From the NCBI GenBank assembly GCA_022496185.1, contig WTXG01000127.1, forward strand, positions 1-64,000: a stretch of DNA of 64,000 nt. Direction: 5' to 3'. Shown piece after piece: positions 7,891 through 18,468 of this stretch (positions within the stretch are counted from its first letter, which is position 1; each line of letters opens with the position of its first letter). The notes below the pieces were generated by a model. The model saw only the letters and a program-made list of their open reading frames with translations, was not told the origin of the DNA and searched no databases. This stretch comes from Multifurca ochricompacta. Its lineage: Eukaryota > Basidiomycota > Agaricomycetes > Russulales > Russulaceae. A program made the position numbers and the translations under genes.

Positions 7891-10800
7891 ATGTCTTCCA
7901 TCGTCTTCCCCCCCACTTTCAAGTTTGACAAACTTGATGGCTCCAACTGGCAGCAATGGTCTGTGTCATTCACAGCCTTGCTGAGGATAAATGGGATGAA
8001 GAGGCACATCACGCATGATGCCCCTGAGTTCCTTAATCCTCCCAAGCCAGAGGATGGAGAAAAGGATGATGAATATGCCAAGCGCTTCGCACTTTGGTCG
8101 GAGCCCATGTACATAGAATGGAATAGGGTGGAGGAAGTCCTCATGGGAGTTCTGGTGATGGTCACATCACCGGAAACATACTCCCAAATTGCCTCTGACA
8201 GAACGTATCCTTCTGTCAATGCCAAGTATGAGCATTTGGAATCGCTCTATGGCTCAGTGGGTAGCATGGCCACCTACAATTTGTGGTGTTCTGTGTCCTC
8301 CTTCCGCTTGGAGGAGGGCAAGCAATTCAGACCCCAGTTGCAGCGTGTGTTGGATGTGAGGAGTACCCTCAAGGAAAATGGGATGGAGATCTCTGATCTC
8401 CAGTTGAGCTTTATTTTGCTCCAATCCCTACCTCCATCCTATAATGCCATTGCTGGCTCCATCCTGGCGTCAGGTCCTCCTGACCGCCTTTCCCCTCAGG
8501 ACCTTGTACAAAGGTTCCTAAATGAGGAAAGCTGACTAGCTGGCCCTGCAGGAAGTGGTGTTGGGGCTGCCCTTAATAAGGCAGCCCATGTCAACAAAAT
8601 TAAAAACAAAAAACAAGTATCTTTCACACCACAACCTGCAGGTGCATCATTGTCCAATGATGTCACCTGCTTCTATTGCCAGAAGCCAGGCCACAAGGCT
8701 AATGAATGTTGGCAAAGGAAACAGGACAGAGCCAATGCTGATGCAGGCAAAAAGGGCAACAAGAGGAAGGGGCAAGGCCCCAGTACACATAATAACTCCA
8801 CACAAGTAGCTACTGTAGTTAATGGTAGTGGCAGAATACAGGAGGTGCATGAGACACCTCGTATTTCACTTTATATGATGACCGAGCACACACAAGAAGT
8901 CGATGATGGCAGCAATCCTTGGATGATGGACAGTGGAGCCACCACTCACTTTACACCATACTTAGACGATTTCTCTGAGTATTTCCCACACAAGGGACAT
9001 CAGGTGACAATTGGTGATGGTTCCATAGTCCAAGTCGAAGGAACAGGCAAAGTCATACTCAAAACTCGTAATAATTATGAGTTAGAGTTAAATAATGTCT
9101 TTTACATGCCTGGCAGTGAGAGAATACTGTCGACAAGCTGCATCACAGACAAGGGTGGCTCAGTGGAATTTTCTCCATCTGAAGTCAAAATAAAGTACAA
9201 TAATACAATTATAGCGGAAGGTGTCAAGGCTATGGGACTCTATTGGGTCTTTGGGAAAACTATGCAGAATCTAAATACTGCATCCCACAAATCTGCATCA
9301 ACTAGTCTTGACACCTGGCATTTGCGAATGGGTCATATGTCAAAAGAGGCCCTCAAAAGATATGCTCCTAAGGCTGTAAAAGGCCTTAGCATTGATAATA
9401 GCCAAGTGGAAGACAAGCCGTGTTATGGCTGTGAAATGGGAAAATCACACCGTCTTCCATTCCCTCCCTCTCAAAAGAGAGCTTCAGCGCCCTTGGAGGT
9501 CATTCATAGTGACTTAGTTGGTCCATTGCAATGTACCTCAATTCAAGGAAACCTATACTTCGCCACTTTCATAGACGACTTTAGCAGGACAGCTTTAGTT
9601 GTTGCTATGAAAGCAAAAAGTGATTTTACATCAGTCTTCTGTAACATTAAGGCATTCTTGGAAAATAAAACAGACAAGAAAATAAAGACCTTACACACAG
9701 ACCGAGGTGGCGAATTTGTCAATAGGGAGCTGAAGTCAATACTTGAGAAGGCTGGCATAGAGCATAAATTGACAATGCCATATTCCCCACAACAGAACGG
9801 AAGAGCTGAAAGGTTCAACAGAACCATCATGGAAAAGGCTACCAGTATGCTGCATCATGCTGGTCTTTCCCTTGGTTTCTGGGAATGTGCAGTGCGAACA
9901 GCCTGTCACATATATAATAGAACACCTATCTGTTCAAATAAGTGGAGGACACCGCTTGAGCTTCTGGATGGGGACATTCCAGATGTCTCATACTTTAAAA
10001 TCTTTGGCTGCTTAGCCTACTATACAGTCCCAGAGGATAAAAGATGTAAACTGGATCATAAAGCCAGGGAAACAGTCTTTGTCGGGTATGCACCCCACTC
10101 TAAAGGATATCTTCTTTGGGATATGCATACTCGATCCTTCGTATTGTCAAGAGATGTGACATTTGATGAAGGATCCTTCCCATCCAACCTTGCAAAGGAC
10201 AGCAAGGGAAAACAAAAGGAAAAAGTTACACCTTTTGTACTAGAAGCAGAGAGGCCTGTCCAGCCTCAACCAGTAATAGCCACAGTTCCTCAGGCTCCTG
10301 AAAACAAGGACACTGAGGTTGAGGAACAGGAGGAAGTGGAACCTCCTCAAATAAATCCTGAGCCTACCACACCCGATAATGAGATTGACACACACGATCA
10401 AACCATCTATCAGACACCACCATCCCAAATCATGGAGCCATCTGAACTCCCCCAAAGAACCCGTGCCAAAAGACAAACTAAGAAAAATGTCAGCAGGATT
10501 TCCCAACCAGTCTTTACTAGGGAAAGTCCACGCTCTCAGCAACGTGATAGGGCTGTGCAGGAAGATTTAGATCTTGATACTGCCCATCCCAAACGTTCAC
10601 GTCGCATGAATCCTTGATTTTATAATGAGGATAATGCTGAGTTTGTGCAAGGTTCCTCCAGATTGGGACATATGGAATTGCTCAATGCCACAGGAGTCTC
10701 TTATAGAGATCCCCTGACTTATCAGGAGGCAATGCAGTCTGACAATGCCAATGAATGGCTTGAGGCATGTAAATACGAAATTGATGCCTTAGATAAACTT

Positions 10801-11006
10801 GATGTGTGGCGCCTTGAGGATCTTCCAAAAGGAAGAAAGGCTGTCAAATCAAAATGGGTTTTTAAGCTGAAACCAGATGGACAGTTTCGTGCTAGGCTCG
10901 TGGCAAAAGGTTTCACCCAAATAGAAGGGGTGGACTTCAACGAAACATTCTCTCCAGTCGCCAGATTTGAATCACTCAGATTATTACTAGCGCTAGCTAC
11001 GCTAGA
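7891..11006 (+). pseudogene. Ty1/copia Gag-Pol, two in-frame stops, cut off in RT
   Basis: One continuous frame encodes a copia polyprotein. The order is a Gag domain ('FDKLDGSNWQQWSVSF'), a CCHC knuckle (CFYCQKPGHKANECW), a protease (DSGATTHF), a GAG-pre-integrase HH-CC motif (WHLRMGH, CYGCEMGK), an integrase core (HSDLVGPL, HTDRGGEFVN, PQQNGRAERFNR) and the start of RT ('RARLVAKGFTQIEGVDFNET'). Ty1/copia gene order is thus clear, with integrase before RT. The frame contains TGA at 8533..8535, followed by CTAG, and TGA at 10615..10617. RT stops after 'LRLLLALATLD' where the gypsy LTR begins at 11007; the rest of RT, RNase H and the 3' LTR are absent from the window. I chose the ATG at 7891 because the conserved Gag start 'MSSIVFPPTFKFDKL' follows; an upstream in-frame ATG lies at 7849. 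Confidence 0.9.
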
Positions 11007-11591
11007 TGTTACGTCCGGTGTGAGACGTTCCACACGACTTGTGCGACAGCTTGGTTCGTATGTTCAGATAAGAGACCAATAAGGCCTCTTGGAGTGTAAA
11101 TGGATGAGTCAAAGTCAACGGGGCTGTTCCCGAATGACAATGTTAAGTGGAGAGTGCCCAAAGCACTGAGATGATCGAGTCAGAGGTTTCAAAGGGAAGT
11201 CCAGAAGACAAACACCGATGTATTCAATAAGTCGAGTCTGAGGTCTACATGGTAGTTACAGCAGACTTATATACGTAATCGAATGGGCGTCTACTAGATA
11301 AGAGAACGGAGTCATGTGGGCCCAAATATACGAAAGCGAAGGGCGTAAAGCCTAGCTTCTGATAGGGAACTAAGTAAGTGTCCGGTTGTACGATAAGGGA
11401 TAAGAGATAAGAGATAAAGAGTCAAACATGTACAAAGCGAGGCAAACAGAGACAAAGTCAGTCACGGGAGGGAAGTAAAGCATGTGACGGATCCCATGAG
11501 GGAGACGTGATCTGGTAGTGTAAGGTAGGCGGCAGAGAGGGGTCGTCGTGGGGCAGGAAGAAAAAGACCGGAAGAGACGGGGTTCGTAACA
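11007..11591 (-). repeat. 3' LTR of the chromovirus
   Basis: This 585-bp sequence runs TGTTACGTCC...TCGTAACA on the plus strand. It interrupts the copia RT frame on its left side. It carries the same TATA and 11-nt start motif as the other LTR. Confidence 0.92.
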
Positions 11592-11605
11592 TCACCCCCT
11601 CTTCT
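11592..11605 (-). promoter_or_regulatory. Polypurine tract next to the 3' LTR
   Basis: On the minus strand the bases just before the 3' LTR read AGAAGAGGGGGTGA, a purine run in the place where plus-strand priming starts in LTR retrotransposons. Confidence 0.65.
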
Positions 11606-11622
11606 GGTTCTAGCAGTCCCGG

Positions 11623-12822
11623 CTAGAAACGACTCGTACCGTCATCATCCTGCACCAGCTCCAGGTAATCGTCAGCTACATTACGGTCACCCATGCTATA
11701 CGATTCCAACTCTTGCGGACATGTGTGGGTGCGAAGAAATCCATATGGACCTCGCTGGCCACATGCACGGCACAGGTCGTAGACGGGGCAGTCGATTTCG
11801 TTATGCCCAGCGTTATGGCGAAGGCATTTGCCGCACCAGCCCGATGGATTGGTGATGGTTGGGGCCACTCCTACACGTCGGAAGATGCAGTGTCTGCTCC
11901 AGTGGAGGTTGCTTCGGCAGTGTCGACACCATTTGCGGTTGAGGGGACAGTTCCAGCTTATGTGATACTTGCTATCACATCGCCAGCAGGTTTCCCTGCG
12001 CGGGTTCTCATGCAAGCGTGGCATCTCCAGTCGAGTCGGTAGCAGTGTCGGGGCCGCACCCAAGGTTCGAGGGGGGAGGGGTCGTGCATAAGTGTCTGCG
12101 TACCTCTCAGCAATTGTCTGGTATGCATCCCCCGCTTCCAACCTCTTCCTGATGTCCACAATCTCCGACTCCAACTGGAACATCCCATTCGTCAGCCTGG
12201 CCATCACTTTTGCATGCTCCTTGTACTGTTGGTTCAGCGTCCTCCTCAGGGTGATACTCTTCCTCAGCCTCATAACTTCTGCCTTCAGACGTGGTAGTCT
12301 CATGTCGTTCATCACCTCATCGATCGCGAAGGCGCGACAGTCCTCCGCGGCGAGGTGACCCAACTGTTCGTCAGTCAACGTGTGGTGGAGTCGACCTGTA
12401 TACCTTTCCTCCAGATAGACAGGGGCTCCGTACACTGGTCCATCCTTCTTCATACACCCCGCCACATCCATCCCGCCATTGGTGTAATAGATATATTTGG
12501 CGATGGCCGTAGATCCGTCGGCCATTGTGATCTCCAGGGGGAAGTACATCGACGAGTTGGGGTTATTGGGGATGAATGGGAACTCCGGGGCTTCGTCATC
12601 GATCTCTCCGTTGAGCAGGTCATTGGGGTGGGGGTCTTCGCGATGGGTGAAGTCATCATTTGGGTTCGGGGATTGGTTTTTAACTCGGGCCTCTGCGACT
12701 TCGTAGTCAATAGGGGAAGAGGGGCGCGTGGAGGGATGAGCAGAGGGGAAGGCTTCCACGACCACAGTGGTGGCAGTGAAGGCGTCGATGGCGGCGGAGG
12801 CAGCGATGAAAGAGGCAGACAT
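11623..12822 (-). CDS. Intact third ORF of the chromovirus with CCHC zinc knuckles
   Basis: This 399-residue uninterrupted frame begins 70 bp after the pol stop and ends 31 bp before the 3' LTR, filling the space between them. The N-terminal 90 residues are low in complexity and acidic. Residues of about 165-235 are rich in charged heptads ('LPRLKAEVMRLRKSITLRRT', 'LESEIVDIRKRLEAG') and probably form a coiled coil. Two perfect C-x2-C-x4-H-x4-C knuckles follow (CWRCDSKYHISWNC near 278 and CRHCRSNLHWSRHC near 298). Two more irregular Cys/His clusters follow them (CGKCLRHNAGHNEIDC and CRACGQ...HTC). The layout resembles a second nucleocapsid-type, nucleic-acid-binding protein. It is distinct from this element's own Gag knuckle near 16600. 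Being intact beside broken gag and pol is unusual. I do not recognise a named family, and its function is unknown. Confidence 0.75.
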   Translation of the reverse strand: MSASFIAASAAIDAFTATTVVVEAFPSAHPSTRPSSPIDYEVAEARVKNQSPNPNDDFTHREDPHPNDLLNGEIDDEAPEFPFIPNNPNSSMYFPLEITMADGSTAIAKYIYYTNGGMDVAGCMKKDGPVYGAPVYLEERYTGRLHHTLTDEQLGHLAAEDCRAFAIDEVMNDMRLPRLKAEVMRLRKSITLRRTLNQQYKEHAKVMARLTNGMFQLESEIVDIRKRLEAGDAYQTIAERYADTYARPLPPRTLGAAPTLLPTRLEMPRLHENPRRETCWRCDSKYHISWNCPLNRKWCRHCRSNLHWSRHCIFRRVGVAPTITNPSGWCGKCLRHNAGHNEIDCPVYDLCRACGQRGPYGFLRTHTCPQELESYSMGDRNVADDYLELVQDDDGTSRF

Positions 12823-12892
12823 GTTAAGATGTGGTTAGGACATTGCTAGTGAAGCGTTGTTCTGGGGGAAAGTCTGGAGTTGGTCCTCCCTT

Positions 12893-15800
12893 TTAACTGT
12901 TCTTGGGTGCTTGGGGATGTCGTAAATGGAACTCCGCAATCAGGTCCGGGGCCGAGATATCCCCGGCTGGTTCCCACGAGTTGTCAGAGTCTGGGAAACC
13001 TTTCCACTTGATCAGGTAGTACAACTTGCGCCCTCGGCCTTGTCGCTTGGAGTCTAGAACGCGCTCCACTTCCCATTCTTCTTCGCCATCGATAAGGTCA
13101 GGTGGGGGTCTCGGGAAGTTCTCTCTGTGAATGGAGGTTTCTTTGTAAGGGGTCAGAAGCTTGGCATGGAAGACTGGATGGATCTTCCATTTCGGCGGCA
13201 ACTGCAATTCGTAAGAGACGTCTGACAGCTTCCTTGTGATTTGGAAGGGTCCGTGGCGTCGGGGCGCTAATTTGGCCGAGGGGTGTGACGTGTGAATATT
13301 TCTACCCTCGAGCCACACCCAGTCATTGGTTCGATAAGGTGTGAATGTGCTTGGCTGTGCAGCCAGAAGCTGTTGCGCCTTTACCAGATTCTCATTGGCT
13401 GATTGCCGCAGCTCTTCCCATTGGCCGATTCGTTCAGTTACTGACGGGACATTGATGGGCTTTTCTGTCCACGTGGTGCGTGGAGTCCAGCCCATGATAA
13501 GGGAGAAAGGGGTGGATTTTGTCGTCCCATTGGGCCATGAATTGTGAGCGAATTCTGCGGTCGACAGCCATTCCGCCCAATCGTCCTGCCTGCCGTTGCA
13601 CCAAAACCGGAGATACTGTTCCAACCATTGGTTCGTCCGCTCAGACTGTCCGTCTGTCTGTGGATGGTATGCCGTCGAGATATTCTGCGTGATGTCCAGC
13701 GTCTTGCATAAGGCTCTCGCAATGCCGATGTAAAACGGGTATCCCGGTCAGAGATGATCTTTTTAGGGAGTCCGTAATGACGGTATACGTGGTTCAGGTA
13801 TAGTTTCGCCACTCCTTCAGCTGTGATAGTTTCGTTGCAGGGAATGAAGAGGGCCGCTTTGGAACAATCATGGTCTGTGATAGTGAGGATAGTGTCGAAG
13901 CCTTGTGATTTGGGCAGCTTGACAATGAAGTCCATGGCGATGGTCTGGAAAGGAGTCGATGTACTGGGGGTAATGGGAAGCATTGGTGGGACTTTTGGGT
14001 GCGTGTTCACTTTGTTTGCTTGGCATGATGCGCATCCTCGTACGTAGCTCTCAATGTCTTTTTTCATATTGGGCCACCAATAGTCTCTCTTGGCCAGGGC
14101 ATAAGTGTTGGCAATGCCTGGATGGCCAGCGGAGGGAAGGTCGTGATGAAAATGGATCACCCCCCTCTTAATGTTGTCACCACCGGTGACAACGAGTCGA
14201 TCTCCATCTTTCCACCAAAGACCGCTGATTTCTTTAAATTGTGAGCGTCAGCCCATGAACGACACAGGTCTTGGTTCATATTTTGGGAACTTGTGCCCAA
14301 AGGTCCATATCATGGAGACTGACAACGGCCGTCTTGGCAAATACCTCTTCTGGAGGACAGTGATGTCGTTATTGTCATCTTCCCTGTATGCATGTCTGGT
14401 CTGCGTGACAATGCATCTGCTCTAGCATTCTGACTCCCAGCAATGTGTTTCAGCGTGAAGTTATATTCTTCTAGTTCCAAGACTTCTCGTGCTACACGCC
14501 GGCTGATCTTGTGGGGTTCCTTCCAGTATAAGAGGTTGGAATGATCAGTGTGGATGATGGTCTTATGAGGGGTGCCTGCCAAATAGGGTCGCCAGTATCG
14601 CAATGCCTTAACTATGGCTAAAAGCTCCCTATCCCAGATGTCGTAGTTCCTTTCAGCAGGGGAGAAGGTTCGGAATAGTACGCCACTGGGTGAAGCACTT
14701 GTGCGGCATCTCTCTGATATAATACTGCCCCGTTCGCAAAGTGTGAGGCGTCCACCTCTACTTCGAAGGGGTGGTTCAGATCTGGTTGGATAAGGACTGG
14801 TTCTGAGCCGACGAGGTCCCTAATCTGTTCGAACGCCTGCTGCTGTGCGGTATCCCAATGCCAGATACATCCTTTTTCAGTAGGTCGTTCAGTGGTCACG
14901 CTATGCCTGAAAACCCCTTGACGAATCGTCGGTAAAAATTGCAGAATCCGATAAACGATCGGACATCCTTGACGCAGGTTGGCACGGGCCACTCCCGGAT
15001 TCCCTGTACTTTAAGGGGTCCATGCGCACTTGTCCTCCTTCCAAGATGACCCCTAGATACTCAACACTCCGTTGTTCGAAGGAGCATTTGGCGGGTTTGA
15101 GATAGAGGTCATGTTCATGCAGTATGTCCAGTACCTGATGTACACGGCGTCGATGGTGGTCCAAATCATCTGCAGTGGCTACTAGGATGTCGTCCATATA
15201 GACCACTACTTCTCCGTGAGAATGAGGTCGCGGAAGATGTGATTCATCATAGACTGGAACGTTGCCAGCGAGTTCGTGAGACCAAAGAACATGACATTGG
15301 GCTCAAACAACCCTTGATTTGTTTTGAACGCTGCTTTGCACTGGTCACCTTCCTTGATCCTGACGTTGTTATAACCCCATTGCACGTCCATCTTTGAGAA
15401 GAGGGACTTATCCCTCATGGTGTCAATAAGTTCGGAGATGAGCAGTAGGGGGTAGGCGTTTTTCACGGTGTATGTGTTGATCCGCTGATAATCCTGGACT
15501 GGTCGTAGCTTGCCATCCTTCTTTTTGATGAAGAAGAAGGGTGAAGCGTACTGCGACTTGGATGGGCGAATATATCCTTTTGCCAAATGTTCTTCCAGGA
15601 ACTCCGTCAATGCCACCTGCTCAGACTGGGACAGCGGATAGATTTTGCAATCTATTGCTGTTGGCGTGTCAGGGAGTAAGTCTATGGCATGGTCCCATGG
15701 TCTGGGAGGTGGGAAACGCTGGGATTCCTCCTCGGAAAACACCTTCCAATGCCGATGGTAGACACTCGGCACTATATCGCTGTATGTCTTTTCCACCTGC

Positions 15801-16240
15801 CCTTGTATTGCCTTTTGGGCTAGTTCCGATGCTTTAGTGGCGTAACAGCGTCCTGGGTCTTCCATTCCCGTACTTGTGGCTCTGATTATGGGATGTCTGA
15901 CTGCATAGTCATATCCTATCGACGTGATGATAGTGGGATATGATTCTTTATCCATTGTCGCGTCAGCCCAGTTGATCTTGGGCTCAAACGCAGCAAGCCA
16001 CGGATATCCTAGGATAAGATCTTCGTCTCCCAGGTCCGTAATCAGGAAACGAATGTTCTTCATGGTCTCTCCAACCTGGACCTTTAGATCTGTGTAATGA
16101 GTGATTTTTCCAGCGCGGTTGGCCGTTCCGTCAATGTTCCAAATGTTCTTTTCCTGGGGAAGTGCCAGCCGTCCCAGGCCCATTGTTTTGATTAGTCGTG
16201 GGTGAATAAATTGTCTGTGGCTCCGGGGTCCACTAAAATA
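12893..16240 (-). pseudogene. Chromovirus Pol: protease, RT, RNase H, integrase, chromodomain; several frameshifts
   Basis: Protease is seen as DPGATDN near 16220 and 'DEDLILGYPWLAAFEPKINW'. A one-base loss near 16210 shifts its frame. RT follows ('RPVQDYQRINTYTVKNAYPL', 'FFGLTNSLATFQSMMNHIFR') and is shifted just before the catalytic VYMDD at 15200. RNase H fragments are 'HPFEVEVDASHFANGAVLYQ' and 'TDHSNLLYWKEPHKISRRVA'. Integrase has HH-CC (HHDLPSAGH, CASC), MDFIVKLP and SDRDTRF, then a shift near 13690, then 'AEFAHNSWPNGTTKSTPFSL'. The C-terminus is a chromodomain ('EWEVERVLDSKRQGRG', 'YYLIKWKGFPDSDNSWEP'), the module that targets chromoviruses to marked chromatin. Each break is a small indel, so this is a decayed pol, not a programmed shift. 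Confidence 0.92.
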
Positions 16241-16358
16241 TCTCGATCAGCCGTCTTCTGTGTAGTTTCAAAATGGACTGGTATTTTCAATGATTTGAAT
16301 CGACTAGCATACACAGAGGTAACATGGAGTGCTCGTGCCCAGGCCGATGGGTTTGAGC

Positions 16359-17864
16359 CTAACAAAAATCCTTCTTTGTAAACGCCTTTTCTACTAGTAT
16401 GGCGCGCACTTCCTCACTCTCCTTCATCATGTTGGCCCATATATCTTGGGCCTTCTCTTCCTTCGATCGCTTATCTACGGTGGGAGGGTTGTTCTGAACG
16501 GGGTGTTCTGGTGCCACTGTGGCGACAGCGACTCGTGCTCCCTTCTTGGGACAGTCCCGGGACATGTGTCCCAATGCTCTGCAACGGAAGCAGCATCCTT
16601 CCTTCATTAGTGTCTGCCACTCGTCCTCTGTAAGTGCTCCCCGAGCTCGGGCTCGATCTGCAGAGGTATCCATAGCATTTGGATCCCTCTGGCCATGCGG
16701 TGCTTCACTCCGAATGCTGCCTTCCACTGGTCTCGGGTCTTTCCCTTTTTGGTGTCAACTCCAAACCTTGTCTGAAAGTCAAGGTAGTCTTGTTGCTGCC
16801 TTCGAGCAGCGTCAACCCAAGTATCCCAGTCATGGGGGTGATGAAACTGAATGATGTTTTTGACAAGGGGATTGGGTAAGCCTCGTGAAAAGAGGTCTAA
16901 TGTTGCCTCTTCGTCCGTGTCATAGCCGGCTCTGTTGGCTAGACTTCTGAACTTGGCGACGTATGCGTCAAGTTCTCCCTTCTCCATTCTGAGGGACTTT
17001 AGCTCCCGGGCTGCCTTCTGCTTGGCCTGTCCATCCGTGAAGGCATCTTTAAACCGCTCAGCGATGGTCTCCCAAAGACCCTCACTAGTGGTACGATGCC
17101 CACTTTCGACTTGTTCATTCAGCCATTCCAGCTGCTCCATGGTCCAGTCATCAACCGCATCCCCCCGAATCAGGGAAAGGAACAGATTGGCTCGTTGAAA
17201 GGGGTTGACAATCTGCGGGACATCATGGTTGAAGTTTTTAAAGGTTGTGAACTCCAACATGAATTTTTTACTCTGCAAGCGGTCCCCAGTGAATGTTTGG
17301 GGAAGCACTCCTGATAATCGTCCGGATGGGGGAGGAATGTTTGGTGGTGCTGCCACGGGGCTGGTGGGGCGGGGTCTGGAAGCTGGGCGGCAATGGTGGA
17401 CATGTTCTGGTAAAACGGGGTGACGGTGTCGGTAGATTGTATAGAGATCTGGGGAGTTGTCAAAGCAGGGGCTCTGAACGTGACAACTTCGGGTGCAACT
17501 GGGGCTGTAGACGACGCTAATACCAGTGCTTCTTCACTGTGTTCTTCTACGTACTCCTCAGGTTCGGAGTCCGTGACAATGGCCGGGGGATTTTCTCTCC
17601 ACGGGCCTAGTCCAAATTCAGGTGGGGCGGGTCTGGTCGTAACCCAAGAGTTTCGACTGTCCGAGTATCGGATACAATACCAAACTCTTTTTCTTCGTCG
17701 TATTCTACCGGTTGGTATCTTCCATCGTAATAGACATAGTATCCAAACTCGGACTCAAAATCTTTCCAGGTGGCAGAGCCAAGTACTTGCTGTGAAAGAT
17801 TATTCTTGTCTCTGCGTTCGATGAGTTCTTCCCGAAAGAGGGTCTGACTGCAGCTGGAAGCCAC
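16359..17864 (-). pseudogene. Chromovirus Gag, frameshifted
   Basis: Three overlapping frames together form Gag. They are an N-terminal part ('YYVYYDGRYQPVEYDEEKEF'), a capsid-like middle ('MEQLEWLNEQVESGHRTTSE', 'DAYVAKFRSLANRAGYDTDE') and a C-terminal CCHC knuckle (CFRCRALGHMSRDCPKK). Frameshifts lie in the proline-rich run near 17370 and near 16720. No ATG stands at the apparent start of the N-terminal frame; GTG occupies the place. Confidence 0.88.
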
Positions 17865-17870
17865 TGTGTG

Positions 17871-17881
17871 AGACTCGACTT
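17871..17881 (-). promoter_or_regulatory. Self-priming primer-binding site
   Basis: Two bases from the 5' LTR lies AAGTCGAGTCT (minus strand). It is not a tRNA 3'-end complement, since no TGG follows the LTR. It is perfectly complementary to the 11 nt at 18106..18116 in the LTR, at the expected 5' end of the transcript. Confidence 0.7.
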
Positions 17882-17883
17882 GA

Positions 17884-18468
17884 TGTTACATCCGGTGTGA
17901 GACGTTCCGCACGACTTGTGCGACAGCTTGGTTCGTATGTTCAGATAAGAGACCAACAAGGCCTCTTGGAGTGTAAATGGATGAGTCAAAGTCAACGGGG
18001 CTGTTCCCGAATGACAATGTTAAGTAGAGAGTGCCCAAAGCACTGAGATGATCGAGTCAGAGGGTTCAAAGGGAAGTCCAGAAGACAAACACCGATGTAT
18101 TCAATAAGTCGAGTCTGAGGTCTACATGGTAGTTACAGCAGACTTATATACATAATCGAATGGGCGTCTACTAGATAAAGAAACGGAGTCATGTGGGCCC
18201 AAATATACGAAAGCGAAGGGCGTAAAGCCTAGCTTCTGATAGGGAACTAAGTAAGTGTCCGGTCGTACGATAAGGGATAAGAGATAAGAGATAAAGAGTC
18301 AATCATGTACAAAGTGAGGCAAGCAGAGACAAAGTCAGTCACGGGAGGGAAGTAAAGCACGTGACGGATCCCACGAGGGAGACGTGATCTGGTAATGTAA
18401 GGTAGGCGGCAGAGAGGGGTCGTCGTGGGGTAGGAAGAAAAAGACCGGAAGAGACGGGGTTCATAACA
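17884..18468 (-). repeat. 5' LTR of the chromovirus
   Basis: This 585-bp sequence runs TGTTACATCC...TCATAACA on the plus strand and is collinear with the LTR at 11007. The flank on the right is another LTR family. Confidence 0.92.
18106..18150 (-). promoter_or_regulatory. LTR promoter: TATA box and predicted transcript 5' end
   Basis: On the minus strand TATATAAG (18143..18150) is followed by AGACTCGACTT (18106..18116). The first base of that motif lies 34 nt downstream of the start of the TATA box, which fits a start site. The same 11 nt are complementary to the primer-binding site at 17871..17881. Confidence 0.7.

Larger units (their letters stand above)
11007..18468 (-). mobile_element. 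Full-length Ty3/gypsy chromovirus, coding region degenerate
   Basis: This is a 7,462-bp element on the minus strand with two 585-bp LTRs at about 97% identity by eye. In its own direction it reads LTR, self-priming site, gag, protease, RT, RNase H, integrase, chromodomain, a third ORF, polypurine tract, LTR. Chromodomain plus self-priming places it near the Tf1/sushi type of chromoviruses. Gag and pol are broken by several frameshifts, so it is not autonomous as it stands. The flanks CTAGA and CAAAG do not form a target duplication. Confidence 0.9.

Noticed and set aside
12092..12849. Plus-strand frames opposite the third ORF of the chromovirus
   Set aside because: They are antisense shadows of the 399-codon zinc-knuckle ORF and show no motif.
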